Notes under the pieces: model-generated | Told to the model about the DNA's origin: nothing | Databases searched by the model: none | Seen by the model: the letters and a program-made list of their open reading frames with translations, nothing else | Assembly (NCBI RefSeq): GCF_001540865.1 | Contig: NC_033629.1 | Span: 570,501 to 634,500, forward strand | Reading direction: 5' to 3' | Origin: Ananas comosus | Lineage: Eukaryota > Streptophyta > Magnoliopsida > Poales > Bromeliaceae | Length of the DNA: 64,000 bases | Translations under genes and position numbers: made by a program | Shown: piece after piece, positions 36,013-55,413 of the stretch | Position numbering within the stretch: position 1 is the first letter of the stretch | Layout: every line of letters begins with the position of its first letter

Positions 36013-37720
36013 ACGTGCTATTTATTATCTTTTATCTTTGGTTTAATTTGTTGGGAATTACAATGCCTACTTGTGGCTTGTGTCGACATCGCTTAGGCCT
36101 ACTAATTTATGACATGTTGGATTCATAATTAAAATAAAAATAAGAATTTAAATTAAATTATATTAGAAAGAAATATGAAATGACAGATCATCCAAAAATA
36201 CTTGATTTGTTATTGAAATCAAATTTGGAATGACTAATTGAGAGAATTATAATTTTGAGAGAAAAAAAAATGATAAAGGAAGAGGAGCAGCTGGATGTAA
36301 AAGAGAACTTAAAATAGTTTATTTTGGAATGAATCAATATATAAGATACAATCGGATTGGATCATAAATAAATTGGGTCACTATTATTTCAGAGTGGAAT
36401 GAAAATTATAACTCAATTTTATGAAAAAAAAAACAATTATATATAAAAATCAGTGAATCTAATTTTAATTCTAGATTTTAAAATAAGGTAACCAAATAAG
36501 CCATTATATTTTATGCAATTTTACAAATTTGAAAATGCTCTTTCTTTCTTTTTTTTTTTATTTTCTCTGAATTTTGAAAAATGATGACCAAAAGTGTGAA
36601 ATATAAGACTTTTCTCATATACTGCTCTGATGATGAAATTGCTGTATTTTTCTTACTCCCTTCTTCTAATTCTGTTTTCCTGGACATTTTTATTGTTATC
36701 CTGAACATTGAAAGGAAAAAAACTACAATGTATTTTCTGATTTTTTTTTTTTTTTGTAGAAATGTATAAAAAATATGTGAGGATAATTCGGTAACAAATG
36801 CTTCTTTGGTGGTGCACTTTTGCTTATTGTTTTTCAGCTCTATCAAATGCCTCATTTATTTATTACAAATTATGTTCTTCTAAATTGGCCCACCAAGACA
36901 TGTTTTGGTTGGATCCGACGCTTTTTAGGCCTGATTATAAAACCGCGCATGTGTTGATACAGTTAGGCATTTTAACGTTTGGGCCCAAAAAAGGGTCATA
37001 ACTATTTAAAAGAACAGTTACGCTTGTTTATTTTACCGAAGATGAGATTGAAGTAGAATTTTGGATGAACTAGAGTTAAGATAAAAATTATTTTTCTTCC
37101 ACTGTTTGTTCATATAGTGATGGAATTGAAGTTCCCCCAATTTTACTATTTGGTCAGTAGAAAATTACTGATGTAAAAATCGAAGATGTGGAGATGGTTA
37201 ATATTTTATTTTTTTCTCACTTTTTTCCTACACCATTTAACTTTGACCTGAAATAAACCGAAATTATTTATGCTCTTTTGCAGAATTTGAGTTTTGACCG
37301 AGAATGAAATTACAGTAAATTAAACAATAAAAATAGATATTTAGGGTTGAAAATCACTTCAACCCTCACACACTTTCGTAACAAACACAAAACATTTCCT
37401 TGCCGCTCTAAGGCTTCGTTTGCAATTATAGAGAGATTACGTTCTGTGTGGTGAGTAAGTACGATAGAAAAATACCATATTTATTTCTGTACGTAATATT
37501 GTGTTCTACTATTGTGATTAGTTGGTTATAATATATTTTCTACGGTTCCATCGAAACACAAAAAAGCATATTACTATATGTTTTTACCTCAACTTTATTT
37601 TATTTAATAGCATTAAATAAAGCTCAATACCAAACTAAGCCTAAGAGAGCTAACTCCACTAAGTTCACTACAACACTTCTCTCTCTCAATCTAAATCGTT
37701 CATATTAAAAATCATTGCTT

Positions 37721-37904
37721 AGTGCAGTGGTTTTTTTTTTTTTTTTTTTTTTGAGAGATAGATAGCACGCTACCCGCTTCGTTTATTTCATTTAAAAATA
37801 AACTTAGGTAGAAATGTAAATCAACTAGAATTCAAACTTGAATCTCGGGTACGAACCACCAAGTCCTTTGCCACTTGCTCTAGTGACAGTCGGTAGTGCA
37901 GTGG
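37721..37904 (-). mobile_element. SINE, reverse orientation, with target duplication
   Basis: The T run, GAGAGATAGATAGCACGC, TACCCGCTTCGTTTATTTC, AAACTTGAATCTCGGGTACG and TTGCCACTTGCTCTAG form a full reverse copy (37731-37894). AGTGCAGTGG directly flanks it on both sides (37721-37730 and 37895-37904), a perfect target duplication of at least 10 bases. Confidence 0.82.
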
Positions 37905-38584
37905 TTGTTATAGGAAGAATTTGTAGATGATAGTTATTGAATCCTACATATACATATTTATAAAATTTGGTTGTCAAACTTCCATTGATACAAACAGTCA
38001 TTAAAAAATAAAATATACAAAAGTTATGCGAACTATAAATTATTTTGATTCAACTATTCAATATTTTAAAATTTTTAATATTATGCTTGACCTCTTAATT
38101 TGTTATATTTAAGTTGTTTAGTGGCTCTTTTATGTAAAATTTAAAATAATTAATTATTTATTAAAATTATAGTCGTATAAAATATAGTAATTAAATATGC
38201 AAAGATAAATTCAATAATTAAAAATTTAAGTAGTAAAATCAAATTTTAAAAAATTACACAATCAGATTAAAATAAACAATAATTTTTATTTATTTTTAAC
38301 CAAAAAAAATCTAAACCATTACCACATCATGCTAGGAAAAAAATCTAAAAATACAGCAGTCATACGAGTGATATACTATCTCATTATAAATTAAAGAAAA
38401 AAATTACTTTTTATAATATTTTTTAATTAATTAAATATTAGATGATATAGGATAACTGTCGCATTGTAGACGCTCTCCTCTTCTCCGAAACACAAAATGG
38501 AGCTCTACCTCATCATGTATCTCTCTCCTTCCTTTTCGTTTCCCACAACGTGGGGTTCCATCTTTTCTCTACCGTAAGAGAAAA

Positions 38585-38705
38585 ATGGCGCTCCGATCGC
38601 GAGAGCTCCAACGCCTCCATCACCTCCTCTTCCCACAAGCGATTGCTTCGATCCCCTGCCTCCATGTCCGCGGCGAGGGTAAGAAGCCTCTGAGCTCCGC
38701 CACCA

Positions 38706-38743
<38 letters not shown>

Positions 38744-41700
38744 GAGGAGGATGAGGAGTTCGCGAGGAGGAGCGCCTACGAGGTGCTCGGCGTGGCGGAG
38801 ACGAGCTCCGCCGCCGAGATCAAGGTCTCGTTTCGGAGACTAGCGAAGGAGACGCACCCCGACGTCGCCGCCGCGGCTTCCTCCTCCTCGGATCGCGCCG
38901 CCGCATCGCGACGATTCCTCCGAATCCTCGCCGCTTATGAGGTGATAGATCCTTTTTCTAAAGTTTGATTTGCTTCGGTTGGTTATTGCATCGAGAGCGA
39001 TCGTGCTGAGATCTATCAATTTGGAATTGGAATTGTTAGGGTTTTGCGAGACTTTATTAGAATTATGCCGCGGATTTATCTATTGTTGTTGTTACTTTGG
39101 GCGCGCTAGAATACTCTAATTTGGGAGAGAGGAAACTGAGGATTCTTATCTTCGGGAACCATCAAAACCCTACGCTGCACGTTTTCTTGATGCTTCTAAC
39201 AGAGCTGATGTTTCCTCAGTTGTTTTTAATCTATCTGTGCTAGGCATTTGCTAGAGATTTTGGATAGTTATATTGTGCTGCTTCTCTTTATCATACATTA
39301 TAGTGGTGCATTGGATTTGAAGGGAGTTACTTATTGTAGAAGGTGATTGGTGAGCTTGTGAGGATTACGCAGGGGAGGGGCATTTTAATTATACTTCGTC
39401 AATGATGTTTCCTTTTCAGTACCATTATTTGTTATCGTCAGATGGACATCTGCCAAATATCTCACTTAATATATTTAGATTAGTGGAAAAAGATTAGGGG
39501 AATCGCAGCATAAAGATCGCCTAAATAGTGGACATATTGATATTCTTCATATTTTGCAGACATTGATAAGACGGTATAATTAGTTTCGAAGACATTGTTT
39601 TGCTCATGAGAGCATTGTCTTTTGCCTTACCTTTAACACTTCTGCATTGCTCACAGCAATGACTACGAGGTATCTCACATTCTCATTTGCATTAAGTTGC
39701 AGATTTTATCAGATTCTCAGCGAAGAGCCCACTATGATAGCTATCTGTTTTCTAAGAGAAGGATGGTGCAAAAGCATCCTGGACCCAGTTCAGTTATTTA
39801 TACGAGCTATTCATCCATCGCTATTGCTAGAGAAAGTAATGTTGTCGAGTGGCTAAAGTGGTATAGATTTACAATTGATGATATTATAATGCAGAAGAAA
39901 GTCGCCACGGGCTCGAGCTATTTTGATAAGCTTGAAAACGAGCTTTACTCGGCAATACGTGCTGCCTATTATGGCCCTCATATCGAATCCATGGATCATC
40001 TTCCTGATTGTTTTGAAGCTGAGGAGAGGTCTGTATACGACACTTCTGAACTCTTACACTTGGTTTCAGGGCGTGATTTATTTGGTATTGTTTATGTAGC
40101 GGATAACATTCCTGAGCTGTCGCATAGTTTTCATGAGAAGCTAACGCATTCTCACAATGGAATTTCTGATTTTCTCGGGCAAACTAGGATGGATTTAGGG
40201 AGTATAGATATTCACGAGAAAGTTGGTGAAAGAAATGATAATCTCCATTCAGATATTTACAAAGATCTTGAGCTGCATATCTGTGGAAGAGTGGTGGCTG
40301 TTGCAACTAGGAGTCCTAAATGCAAATGCATTGATGTCCCGAATATGGATTCTGAGGACCACATACATGTTTATCTTATTTCAAATGAATCTGGTTTATC
40401 CTGTTCAGCTCAATCGCGTCTTCTTCTGGGTACTATAACTGGACTGGGAACTAGTGGAGAGGAAGGCTCCTGCTCGGTTTACAATGCGAGTGGTGCAAAA
40501 ACTCATGTGATTATAAAACACAGAACACTGCTGGTTTGTACAACTTACTCCTTTAGAGCAAATAAATCTATATCCTCTCCTGAACCCGTACTTGTTTTTT
40601 TTGTTGAAGTTGAAATTTATTGCTTCATGTTCTAAAAGACTGAAGTTTTGAGTTCTGAGTCTTTCATCTCCTAATGTACGGAAGACATTACTTCTAGATA
40701 TTAAGAGCAAACGTGGACTGAAACTGGATTTCCGGGCTAGTTCTTTCTAGGGAACTTCATGATACAAACGCCTGTCTCCTGCAAATTTGTTGTTTTATCA
40801 GAAAGAAACAAGAGATATTTCCAAATCAACTTTGATATCTTTAACATAATTTTTGGACGTGTATGGTTTCAAAATATGCATACATTGTATGTTATGCATG
40901 TAAAATTTTAAGAGACAAACTAAGTGGTTTGGATGATCATTTTTAACATATGAGAAATAAATCGTACCAAACCAAGGGCCAAGTTCTCTATCAATTTTGA
41001 GTGGCATTTTGTTATAACCTCTTATTTGATTCTACATTAGGTCAAGTCTAAAGAAAATTTTGGCTAACACCTATAGGATTGTAGTTCTGTTGCACAACTT
41101 GTAATTGATGCTGTAATTCACAGGTGAAACACATGCACTGGTATCAAGTTGGACGTGAAGTTTCTGCTTGTGAATGTCGATCTAGTAGAGCTCGCTTGTT
41201 GCCTAGCAGGTAAAATGATCCTCTTTCTTTTATAACCTTCTACAATTGTTCGATCAATTTTAATGATTGCTTTTAATTCTAGTGGAATCAACATTTCACA
41301 CGTATTTTTCTAGCTACAAAGAGGAATAATTTTCTTGAGTTGTAGGAGCAACTAGTGCTTAATTTGTTCTTGCTTCGGAACTTTGACATTAAATCCATTT
41401 TTAATATGTATGCTATGTGCTTTTTCCATCTCCAATTTATGTAAGCTATAACTCCTTTGTTTTTTAGTTAACTCACTTCAGGAGCAAGTGATTTTGTTGA
41501 TTTACTCTCACTGATATCTTTTTTAATATCGCATATCGGAGCCTACAATTCCTAGCATGTATCTCCTCTAATTTTATATCGTAAAGAAATATTATAGTAC
41601 AGAGCATGATCTTAAGGAGATTTAAATATCTTGTTTTGCGGCAATAGGTTCTGAATTTGGCAAACAGTGTTTTAGTAGCAATAATGTAGTTGAACTTAAC

Positions 41701-42666
41701 TGGCCCTTCTTTTGCTATCTTTCTATCCTTGAAGTGTTCCTAAACCCTCTCCTTCTTTTCTTTTTCTTTTCCCCCCCTTTTTTTCCTTTTTCCCTTCTTG
41801 TGCAGATATTGGCTGTTTGAACCTCGCTGTTATATGCATGACATTGGTGGTTGGTATGTTGAGACATTTGGTCGTGACAAGAAAGGAAGGACCATCCCAT
41901 CACCAAGACAGTGGGATGAGTTTGTTGAATGCACTGAAAGGTAAGCTCAAAAGGTGACAATATTGCATACACACTATAATAGCATAATAATACTGGCTTT
42001 TTGGTCCTATGAATATTGGAGTCCTTTCTAGGAGTTGTGCATCCCACCTGTATACTTAAAACTTGATTGAGTCTTATTATGCAGTACAAATTTTATGCCA
42101 ATCACCGTTTTCTTTTTAATTTGCTTGCCAACTAATGAAGTCTTTGTTTGTTTGCCAATCCACTTTAGTATTTTCGGAAGTACTAAAATCATGAAAGGGA
42201 CTTTCATTGACCCTGTGCCTGTCCTTTAATCACCAGTGACAATAACACATGATTTATGAGTACAATTTGGTCCAGCATACACCATTATTGCTCTTTTCTC
42301 CACAGTAGACCAGTTATATTTGCTAAGGAATATATCAGATGTTTAATTTTTAGATGTTGCTAATCCTGGCTACCAATTCTAATCGTCTAAAAGGCAAATC
42401 TTTTGTTTTTGCTGGAATTTAGTAAAAATAGTTTTAGTTGGTAAACTGTAATTTCAATTCGAAGCATATTTGCTGTGCTGGTGAATATTATGGTCTTAAA
42501 GGAGTATAACTTGTACTGCAGAAGACTACATCCTGCAATGTATTTACTGGCTCTTGCATATAGATCCTTAGATCTCGAGAATGCAAAACGAAGGAAGTGG
42601 AGCATAACAAGCTTCTTGGAACCACAGCTCTATCATATCCTTCATTGGTTTAGGAAATTATTCTAA
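38585..42666 (+). CDS. J-domain (DnaJ/Hsp40) protein, probably organellar, 517 aa, five exons
   Basis: The exons are 38585-38941, 39703-40533, 41124-41209, 41806-41940 and 42522-42666. All borders are GT-AG and the phases agree, giving 518 codons with stop. The N-terminus (MALRSRELQRLHHLLFPQ) is basic and lacks acids, like a mitochondrial or plastid presequence. A Gly run (42-52) and an acidic stretch precede the J domain (~63-130): SAYEVLGVAETSSAAEIKVS, then FRRLAKETHPDVA with HPD at 91-93, and ILSDSQRRAHYDS in exon 2. The HPD tripeptide stimulates Hsp70 ATPase. Intron 1 splits the J domain. The remaining ~385 residues have no zinc finger and no domain I can name; WYQVGREVSACECRSSRARL and RCYMHDIGGWYVETFGRDKK are well-formed blocks. 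It is a type III J protein with an unidentified client. The CK2 gene is convergent. Confidence 0.9.
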
Positions 42667-44222
42667 TGGTGTGAATTTGAAGATGATGGGAGGCATTAAG
42701 AGAGATGGAGAGCACAAGCTATTATATTGACAGTTTGACTGTGTTGAACTGTTAAGAAGAAAAGCAGTTCCTCAATTATCATAAATTCGTTTTTAAGTAC
42801 AGTGATTAATTGCAGTGCCTCTCTCTCTATATTGTTCTCTCCATGTAAAAGAAAGCTTAGAGGTTAATGCCTGGATTATTGAAGCTTGATCTCCAGGTAT
42901 CTATATCCTGTTCTCTTGAGCTCAAACTTTATCTGATTGATTAGAAGTTCCATAATAATTTTACCCAAGGGTTAATTTTTTGTCATTATACATCTCAGAA
43001 AGGAAATTTGCCCAGTGAACTGTACTTTTACTTGCATCCTGGGTACGGTCATTGTCTCACTGATATAGACTGATATCTGACCATTCCCATGGTAGCATGG
43101 CAAACAAGAGAAGATGTGAGACAACATTTATGGTGATTAGGCAAATATGCGAGTTTTGGAACTCGGGAATTGAGGAATTGCAAAGCCACTGAAGGTATTA
43201 GATCCCACGAAGTAAATACGTGTTGTGAAACAAGTGAAATCACTAACTTTTTAATTCTGCGAGCCCACGTTTGCCCAATATATGATGAGAAAAGGTGAAC
43301 CACTCTTCTACCGCTTTGGTTGTTGAAGGAAAAATCGTTGCTCAAGCTCTTACCACTTTACAGGATACGTGGAGGAAGAGCCGAGAGAGGGAGATGGGAA
43401 GAGAGCCAGAGGGCAGAGGACCAAAGTGTCCCATGAAAGGAACGTGGAGAAAGAACAAAACCCCGAAGGTTTTGATCTCAATCCTGCCCTTCTTCTAAAT
43501 TTTTCTGGCCATTTTATTTTATTTTTTAATATATTGGAGTTTCTTTTTCTTTGACCTTTGTTTAACTAATTAATCAGTTACGAGTGCCAGTTCTATACCA
43601 AACTGAAGACCATGATTATCCAGGTACTTTTTGGACCTCATCTAGCTGTTTCTTCTTGTTTCAATTTGAGATGGATTCGAGTCGAAATAACTATTTCCTT
43701 TTTTTGTTTTGTGAGATAAGGATAATTTACCGGATGTCTTGGTATAGAACTGTTGTTTATCTGCGGATTTGTAAACTTTGAAAGGATGATTGTTGATTTC
43801 TTTGTGGGCTCTTGGAAGAGTTCGGTCTTGGTGGAAATTTGGAAATTACAGGAGTGAAAGGATTTCTGTCTCTAACCCTGCATACTAGGAATCAGAGAGC
43901 AGTGCCTTGATGTCATTCACGGCCCTGCCCGGCCCATGACCTAGTTTCCATTTAGCAGGTTAGCTTCACCCGTGCTTGCCGTTTGCAGGTATGTTCTTCG
44001 TTGGTCGCAATTGTTTAATCCGCAGCATCTAGTAAGGATGCCTCGAGTTGTATTTATTTGTTTCATGATACTGCAGTTTTAACAGCCTTTGTCTAGTTTT
44101 TAAGCATTCTTGTGAGATTAGGCGTTTGTTCATTTCGAGGTAGTGCGGGAGGTATTTTATGGTTCTCTCTCTCTCTCTCTTCTCTCTCTCTCTTCCTTTG
44201 TGGCTGTGAGGAGGATCTCCCT
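42667..44222. other. Spacer downstream of the J-protein gene
   Basis: This contains the J-protein 3' leader. A purine-rich patch at about 43365-43470 gives short frames, and a CT run lies near 44166-44194. I see no supported gene. Confidence 0.5.
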
Positions 44223-44858
44223 AGGCTGTCTAGGGATGCAAACGGATCCGGGTTGGTGGAGCTCCCGCCCCGATCCGCCCCGACAGGGGCAGTAAATGGG
44301 AGAAAATAAACGGATTCGGGGCAGGAAACGGAAGTTTTACGATCCGAGACGGATTCGGGCAGGAAACGGGAAAAGTTTTGACCCGCCCCGAATCCGCCCC
44401 GCCATGATCCGCCCCGAATCCGCCCCGAATATCATTTGTATTTTTAAAAAATATTTCTAAAAAATAATAATTTACAAAAAAAATTCAAAATACAAATAAG
44501 TTATTACTTTCATTTCTAATGTATTTAAAACATTTAAATTTTGTTTTGAATTGTGATTCATATTTTTAATTTTTATCATTAATATTGTTAAATTATATAT
44601 ATAATATTATTAAAAATTATTAATTTATATTTTACAAAATATTAATAATATTATAATTTTATAAAAAATATTAGTTGGTGGGACGGATTTGGGGCGCCGG
44701 CGGGAGGCGGGTTATGAGGCGGGGCGGATTATGGGATGTATTTTTTAACCCGTCACGGATTCGGGGCGGAAGGCGGGATGAATTTTTGCTAGTCGGGGCG
44801 GGAGGCGGGGCGGGTCTCCCGCCCCCAGATCCGTCCCGTTTGCATCCCTGAGGCTGTC
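44223..44858. mobile_element. hAT-type MITE with 8-bp target duplication
   Basis: The element spans 44231-44850 (620 bases). Its ends are TAGGGATGCAAACGG and, reversed, CAGGGATGCAAACGG. The 8-base AGGCTGTC occurs directly on both sides (44223-44230 and 44851-44858), the hallmark of hAT transposition. The terminal ~200 bases on each side are GC-rich and made of GGGCGGG / CCCGCCCC words that can pair with each other. The centre (about 44440-44680) is extremely AT-rich. No transposase is present, so it is non-autonomous. Confidence 0.9.
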
Positions 44859-45641
44859 TGCTGATTTTCGATTTGCTTTATTGTTACTCCATATTACTGC
44901 GAACCTGCGTTTTGTTGTCGAAATGTCAGCTCTTTAAGCTGAAATTTGTCAAAAATACTGGCTCTCCAATATACGTAAGTCTGCCCACATGCGGACGTAA
45001 GCTAGTAGGGGACCCAACCATCCCGCTGCTACCTACTTGGAGCATAAATAATTATTATAATCTTTTCATTTTCTTGCGAGTGCGCTTATTCAGTACGCTA
45101 ACAGACAACAGCTAATTCTGAGATGTTAATTGGACGGGACCTTCCATGCCTACCTAGACAGGTCACTCCTTACAGGACAGATAATCTACGGACTCTTGAG
45201 CCTAGCCATCTCTGGCGCATTGACCATAGAAATACTTTGAATGTGAATGTCAAATTTTGAACGAGCGAGATAGCTAGCGTACTAAAACCACCTATTTAAA
45301 ACCATGTATCACAGAGAAAAGTAGCAGAAGATCACACACAAGTGACACATGACACCAAAAACACATCAAACAGAAAATTATGAGGGCATGTCTCAAGTTA
45401 AAAGACGTGTGAGTTGAGGTAATCCACAAAGCAGCTCCAGTTACTGCAGAATCACCCATAGAAACTACAAACGGTGCACAACGATATCAAATGCACCAAG
45501 CAATAGAATCGGCTGATAATGGTTCCAGCAGCTATGTACGGGGCGTAGGGACAAGAGCCACCCACATCGAGGGGTGCCAATCAAGTGACAACAATAAGTA
45601 CGGCCTACTAAATTACACCAATCCCAGCTAGTAAATGCCAA
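44859..45641. other. Spacer and 3' leader of the CK2 gene
   Basis: No gene is seen. The right part would be the 3' untranslated region of the CK2 alpha transcript on the minus strand. Confidence 0.5.
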
Positions 45642-51711
<6,070 letters not shown>

Positions 51712-51772
51712 TCACGTCATCTTCTTCCTCCTCCTCCTCCTCCCTCCCCCACCAAGAATCGAGATTAGGGTT

Positions 51773-51773
<1 letters not shown>

Positions 51774-51812
<39 letters not shown>

Positions 51813-51840
51813 TTTTGCAANTTTTTTTTTTTTTTTTTTT
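51774..51840. repeat. (CT)n microsatellite, single N and T run upstream of the CK2 gene
   Basis: About 18 CT units precede an N at 51821 and about 20 T. The N marks an assembly gap of unknown size within the CK2 5' leader or promoter. Confidence 0.8.
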
Positions 51841-54098
51841 TGGTGATCTTTTGCGAGTAAATATTGCATTATGGAGATCGATATTTTGGCGTTGGTGAAT
51901 TTACCTTACTAGCCACCCTTTAGTTTGAAGCGGGGGACATTTATGAGAGACCCATTGGCTACGTCAACTTTTTCTTTTTTTATAATTTCCCCTCACGAGA
52001 TAAAATTGGTGCATATTAGAGACTTAGAGAGCAAAAGAAGAAATTGATGTGTGGACTTGGTCCACCACATAATCCATGGACCTCACCTATTAAACTGTAA
52101 CACGTGTCTAATGGCGTGGGATTAATAAACAGCCTTTTTTTTTTTTGCCTTTTTTCTCCAAATAAAAAAAATAAAAAAATAAAAACCAAAAGGCTGTGTT
52201 TTTTGGTCGGTCTATTGGACTAGCTAGGAGGGTTTTATTGGGCTAGCCTATGATTGGGCTAAGTCCAAACCCACTCTCTAGAGTTGGGCCAAATCATCTC
52301 GGCCCGTTAGAAAAAAATTAAGCCCAGTGTGATATTTGGGCCCACGCCCATTAGGGTGGCCCAACACCTCACTTTGGGGAATTTATTGCCTACTCCTAGT
52401 GTATGCATGCACTTCATGCACCACAGCAGTTTATATTGATTATAAATATTTTTAAACCAAAACCTAATCTGGCGTATTTGTTCGGTGGTATTTAAAGAGT
52501 CTACGTTAAAAATTTAGTTATTGGAAAATATATTTCTATACACTAGGTCCTAGCAATTAGAAGATTGCTATTATTATTTGTTATTTTGACATTAGTACTG
52601 TTAAAGACTATTCAAAAGCTAGTGTTTGTGCGTCTGTGTATGGTAGGTATATCTCATTTTTGTCATGCATGTGAACAAAAATATCAAAATTAGTGTTATT
52701 TCATTTCCATTATATAGATCTTTTGGATTAAAACAAAGGCATATATAATTATGGCTATGAAAGGTTCATTATAGAAAGGTATTAGATAAATCTAGGCAAT
52801 GGTACCTCAACTTTACAGAAAAAAAAAAAGAATAAGAAGGCAATAAATCATTCTCTAGCTAGCTAGGAGTTGGACCCCAAGTTTAATCAGTGACTATTAT
52901 ATATCTTATCTTTATAATAAACCAACATGCGTGAGATCAATACCATTCATATATTAATGGTTAATAACTTGATATCATGAGCAATGATTCTTCATTGGCT
53001 TAAGGTTTTACAAAGAACACAGCATGCATCAAGATTAATTAATTGAGAAATTAAGAAACTACTTCTATGTATATTTGAGACCATTCGATATGTTCTTAAT
53101 TTCACGCGATAAATGAAATACTCCACTCTTTTTATGCATCACTCACAACAATTTTTTTCTAATTATTCACGATTTTTTTATATTTATTAACCATATGAAA
53201 CTTCCTAAAAATTCTGAAAAGAATCGGTGGATAAAAATTAATATTCGAGTCAACACATTGAAAATGAATATGAAGAAATATAACTTTTTGCTGCCAAATG
53301 TTGTAAGAAAATAACTTGACTTCTTCTAAATAAAGACTAAGTTTTAGTTTCAGATCACATTCACATTATTTAATTACGGGAACCAATAATTCTCTTTTAT
53401 TTAATCCACTAATTAATATCTTGCGTTAATAGTTAACTTATAACTAATTGTACTTCATGAGCTAAAATTTTTTGCAACTTTAGAATGAAAATACGAAAAC
53501 ATGGTGCAAGTATCTGAATGGGAACATTTTTATAATATCTATTAATTTTATTTGTTACTTTTTTTTTTCCCCTCTATTTAATGGGCAAGTTATTGACTGT
53601 ACCAAGGGAACCTGGGGATATTTTTAAAGTTAGAACGTCCTTTTCCTTTTATCACAAGAACACTTGAGAAATCAAAAGATATTCGAATCCATGGGATTGG
53701 AATTGTTCAAAAACCATTTTATTTTAGAGAGTCCACATGAGAATAATAATAAAAGAAAAAATAAAGCACATACTATGTCCATTGTGCATTTTGCTGTACA
53801 CCACAAGGATAGAATCATAGAACAAGTCCATTTTATTTTTTATGTACACAATTTCTTGGTTGTACCTTGTACGTACGGTTCTCTTTATATACTTTTACTT
53901 AAAAAAAAAGGCAAATTATATATTCTAACAACCTTATCATCATAAATGAAATGAAATAATTATTACATATTGCACATTTTATTCATCTAATGAACTACAT
54001 TCTCTGATTCCTAACGCAAATAAATTAATAACACTTGTTGCTTAATTAATTTTGACTTTTGAGACATTTGATTCAAGTCTTATTTGGCGAATCCAACT
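51841..54098. other. CK2 promoter side and AT-rich intergenic DNA
   Basis: Several GGGCC/GGGCT words (site II-like TGGGCY) cluster at about 52220-52370, 500-660 bases upstream of the long-isoform start. Such motifs are common in promoters of ribosomal, organellar and cell-cycle genes. Further right I see no gene; the frame at 53664-53945 has no recognisable domain. Confidence 0.4.
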
Positions 54099-54276
54099 TG
54101 TGTATTTAGCTTTTTTTTTTTTGAGAGATAGGTAACATGCTACCTGCTTCGTTTATCTTATTTAGAAATAAACTTAGCTGGAAATGTGAATCAACTAGGA
54201 TTCGAACTTGGGTCTCGGGTACCAACCACCGAGCCTTTTGCCACTTGCTCTAGAGACGGTCGGTGTGTGTTTAGCT
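54099..54276 (-). mobile_element. SINE, reverse orientation, with target duplication
   Basis: The element (about 54112-54263) shows the T tail, GAGAGATAGGTAACATGC, GGATTCGAACTTGGGTCTCG and CCACTTGCTCTAGAGACGG. It is one of the best-preserved copies. It is flanked by TGTGTATTTAGCT and TGTGTGTTTAGCT, a 13-base target duplication with one mismatch. Confidence 0.82.
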
Positions 54277-54420
54277 ATTAAAAAGAAATAAAATGATGTG
54301 GTTGAATAATTGAGTGAAATTATTATAATTTTGTTTGTGAAAGACAAATTAGAGTTAATTAATGAAAATTACATCAAGGAAAGATGATAAGATTTCAAAA
54401 GGAAAATAATATATAAGAAC

Positions 54421-54977
54421 TAAGCTAAAATACTATCGTACTATCGGTAGCATGAACATCTTTGTGCTATCAAATTATTTTCAATGATGGAATATTAAAA
54501 TCAACGATTGGTTCCATTAAATATAATCTATACTATTTGTAGTATTTAAAAATAAAATTTCGTAATTTTTTAACATTATTTATTTTTAAAACGAATAGTC
54601 TCAAAATACACGGTTGAAAATAAAAATTTTATAAAAAATAAATAATTTAAAAAATAAATTTCAAATCAGAATTACTGATCTTATACTAAATAGTGAAAAA
54701 AAAAATTATTGTTAATATTTTCACGAGATTTGGATTCTTCTATATCATTAAACTTACAAATGCATTGTATCAACCATTTAAATTATTAATTTTGAGACCT
54801 TTTGATCACTAATAAAATGATGTTCAAAAAATATAAAATTTTGTTTTTAAATATATACTTCCAATAGCGTAAATGATGTCTGAGAGAGCCGATCGTCGAT
54901 TCAAATGTTTCGTGATAAAAAATTACTTAATAGCACGAAGGTTTCCGTATTGCCGATAGTATACATGCTGGACTCCA
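54421..54977. mobile_element. MITE with long imperfect inverted repeats
   Basis: The left end (TACTATCGGTAGCATGAACA, then TCTTTGTGCTATCAAAT) pairs with the reverse complement of the right end (GTATACTATCGGCAATACGG, then CTTCGTGCTATTAAGTA). Inner blocks (AATCAACGATTGG, AAAATTTCGTAATTTTTTAA) echo the element at 5941-6485. It is probably a subfamily of the same group. It has no coding capacity. Confidence 0.65.
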
Positions 54978-55234
54978 ATAATAATATCTCTTTCTTTGAT
55001 TTCTTCAAATGTCCTAATTCAGTCTTATTTGACATTGGCCTTAAAATTAAATCAACAAAAAACGAAAAAACATAAGTTCAATGAGGCCAATGTGAAAGCT
55101 CAAGCTATTCACAAGTTTGGTATTCAACATGATCAAAACAATGAAACTATATATGACTGTATCAAAGCCCAAAATTATATTTAATTAGCAGAGAAGTGGG
55201 AAAACCTCCTGCAACCAATGCAATTTCAATATTA

Positions 55235-55413
55235 AATTTTTTGTTTTTTATTTTTATTTTTATTTTTTTGAGAGATATGTAACACGCTATCCGTTTCCTT
55301 TATTTCATTTAGAAATAAACTTAGCTAGAAATATGAATCAACTAGGATTCAAATTTTGGTCTCGGGTACCAACCACCAAGCCCTTGGCCACTTGCTCTAG
55401 GGACAGTTGGTAA
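55235..55413 (-). mobile_element. SINE, reverse orientation (left member of a head-to-head pair)
   Basis: A T-rich tail with ATTTTT units is followed by GAGAGATATGTAACACGC, TTTCATTTAGAAATAAACTT, GGTCTCGGGTACCAACCACC and CACTTGCTCTAGGGACAG. Its 5' end touches that of the next, oppositely oriented SINE. Confidence 0.75.

Larger units (their letters stand above)
33295..38584. other. Intergenic between the divergent subtilase and J-protein genes
   Basis: No coding exon is seen. A GA/CT-rich leader lies next to the subtilase (33295-33520). The rest is AT-rich, with TTAATTA-type words at 34650-35100, two SINEs and a diverged tandem repeat (all listed separately). The stretch around 36500-37000 has only short frames. 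Confidence 0.55.
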
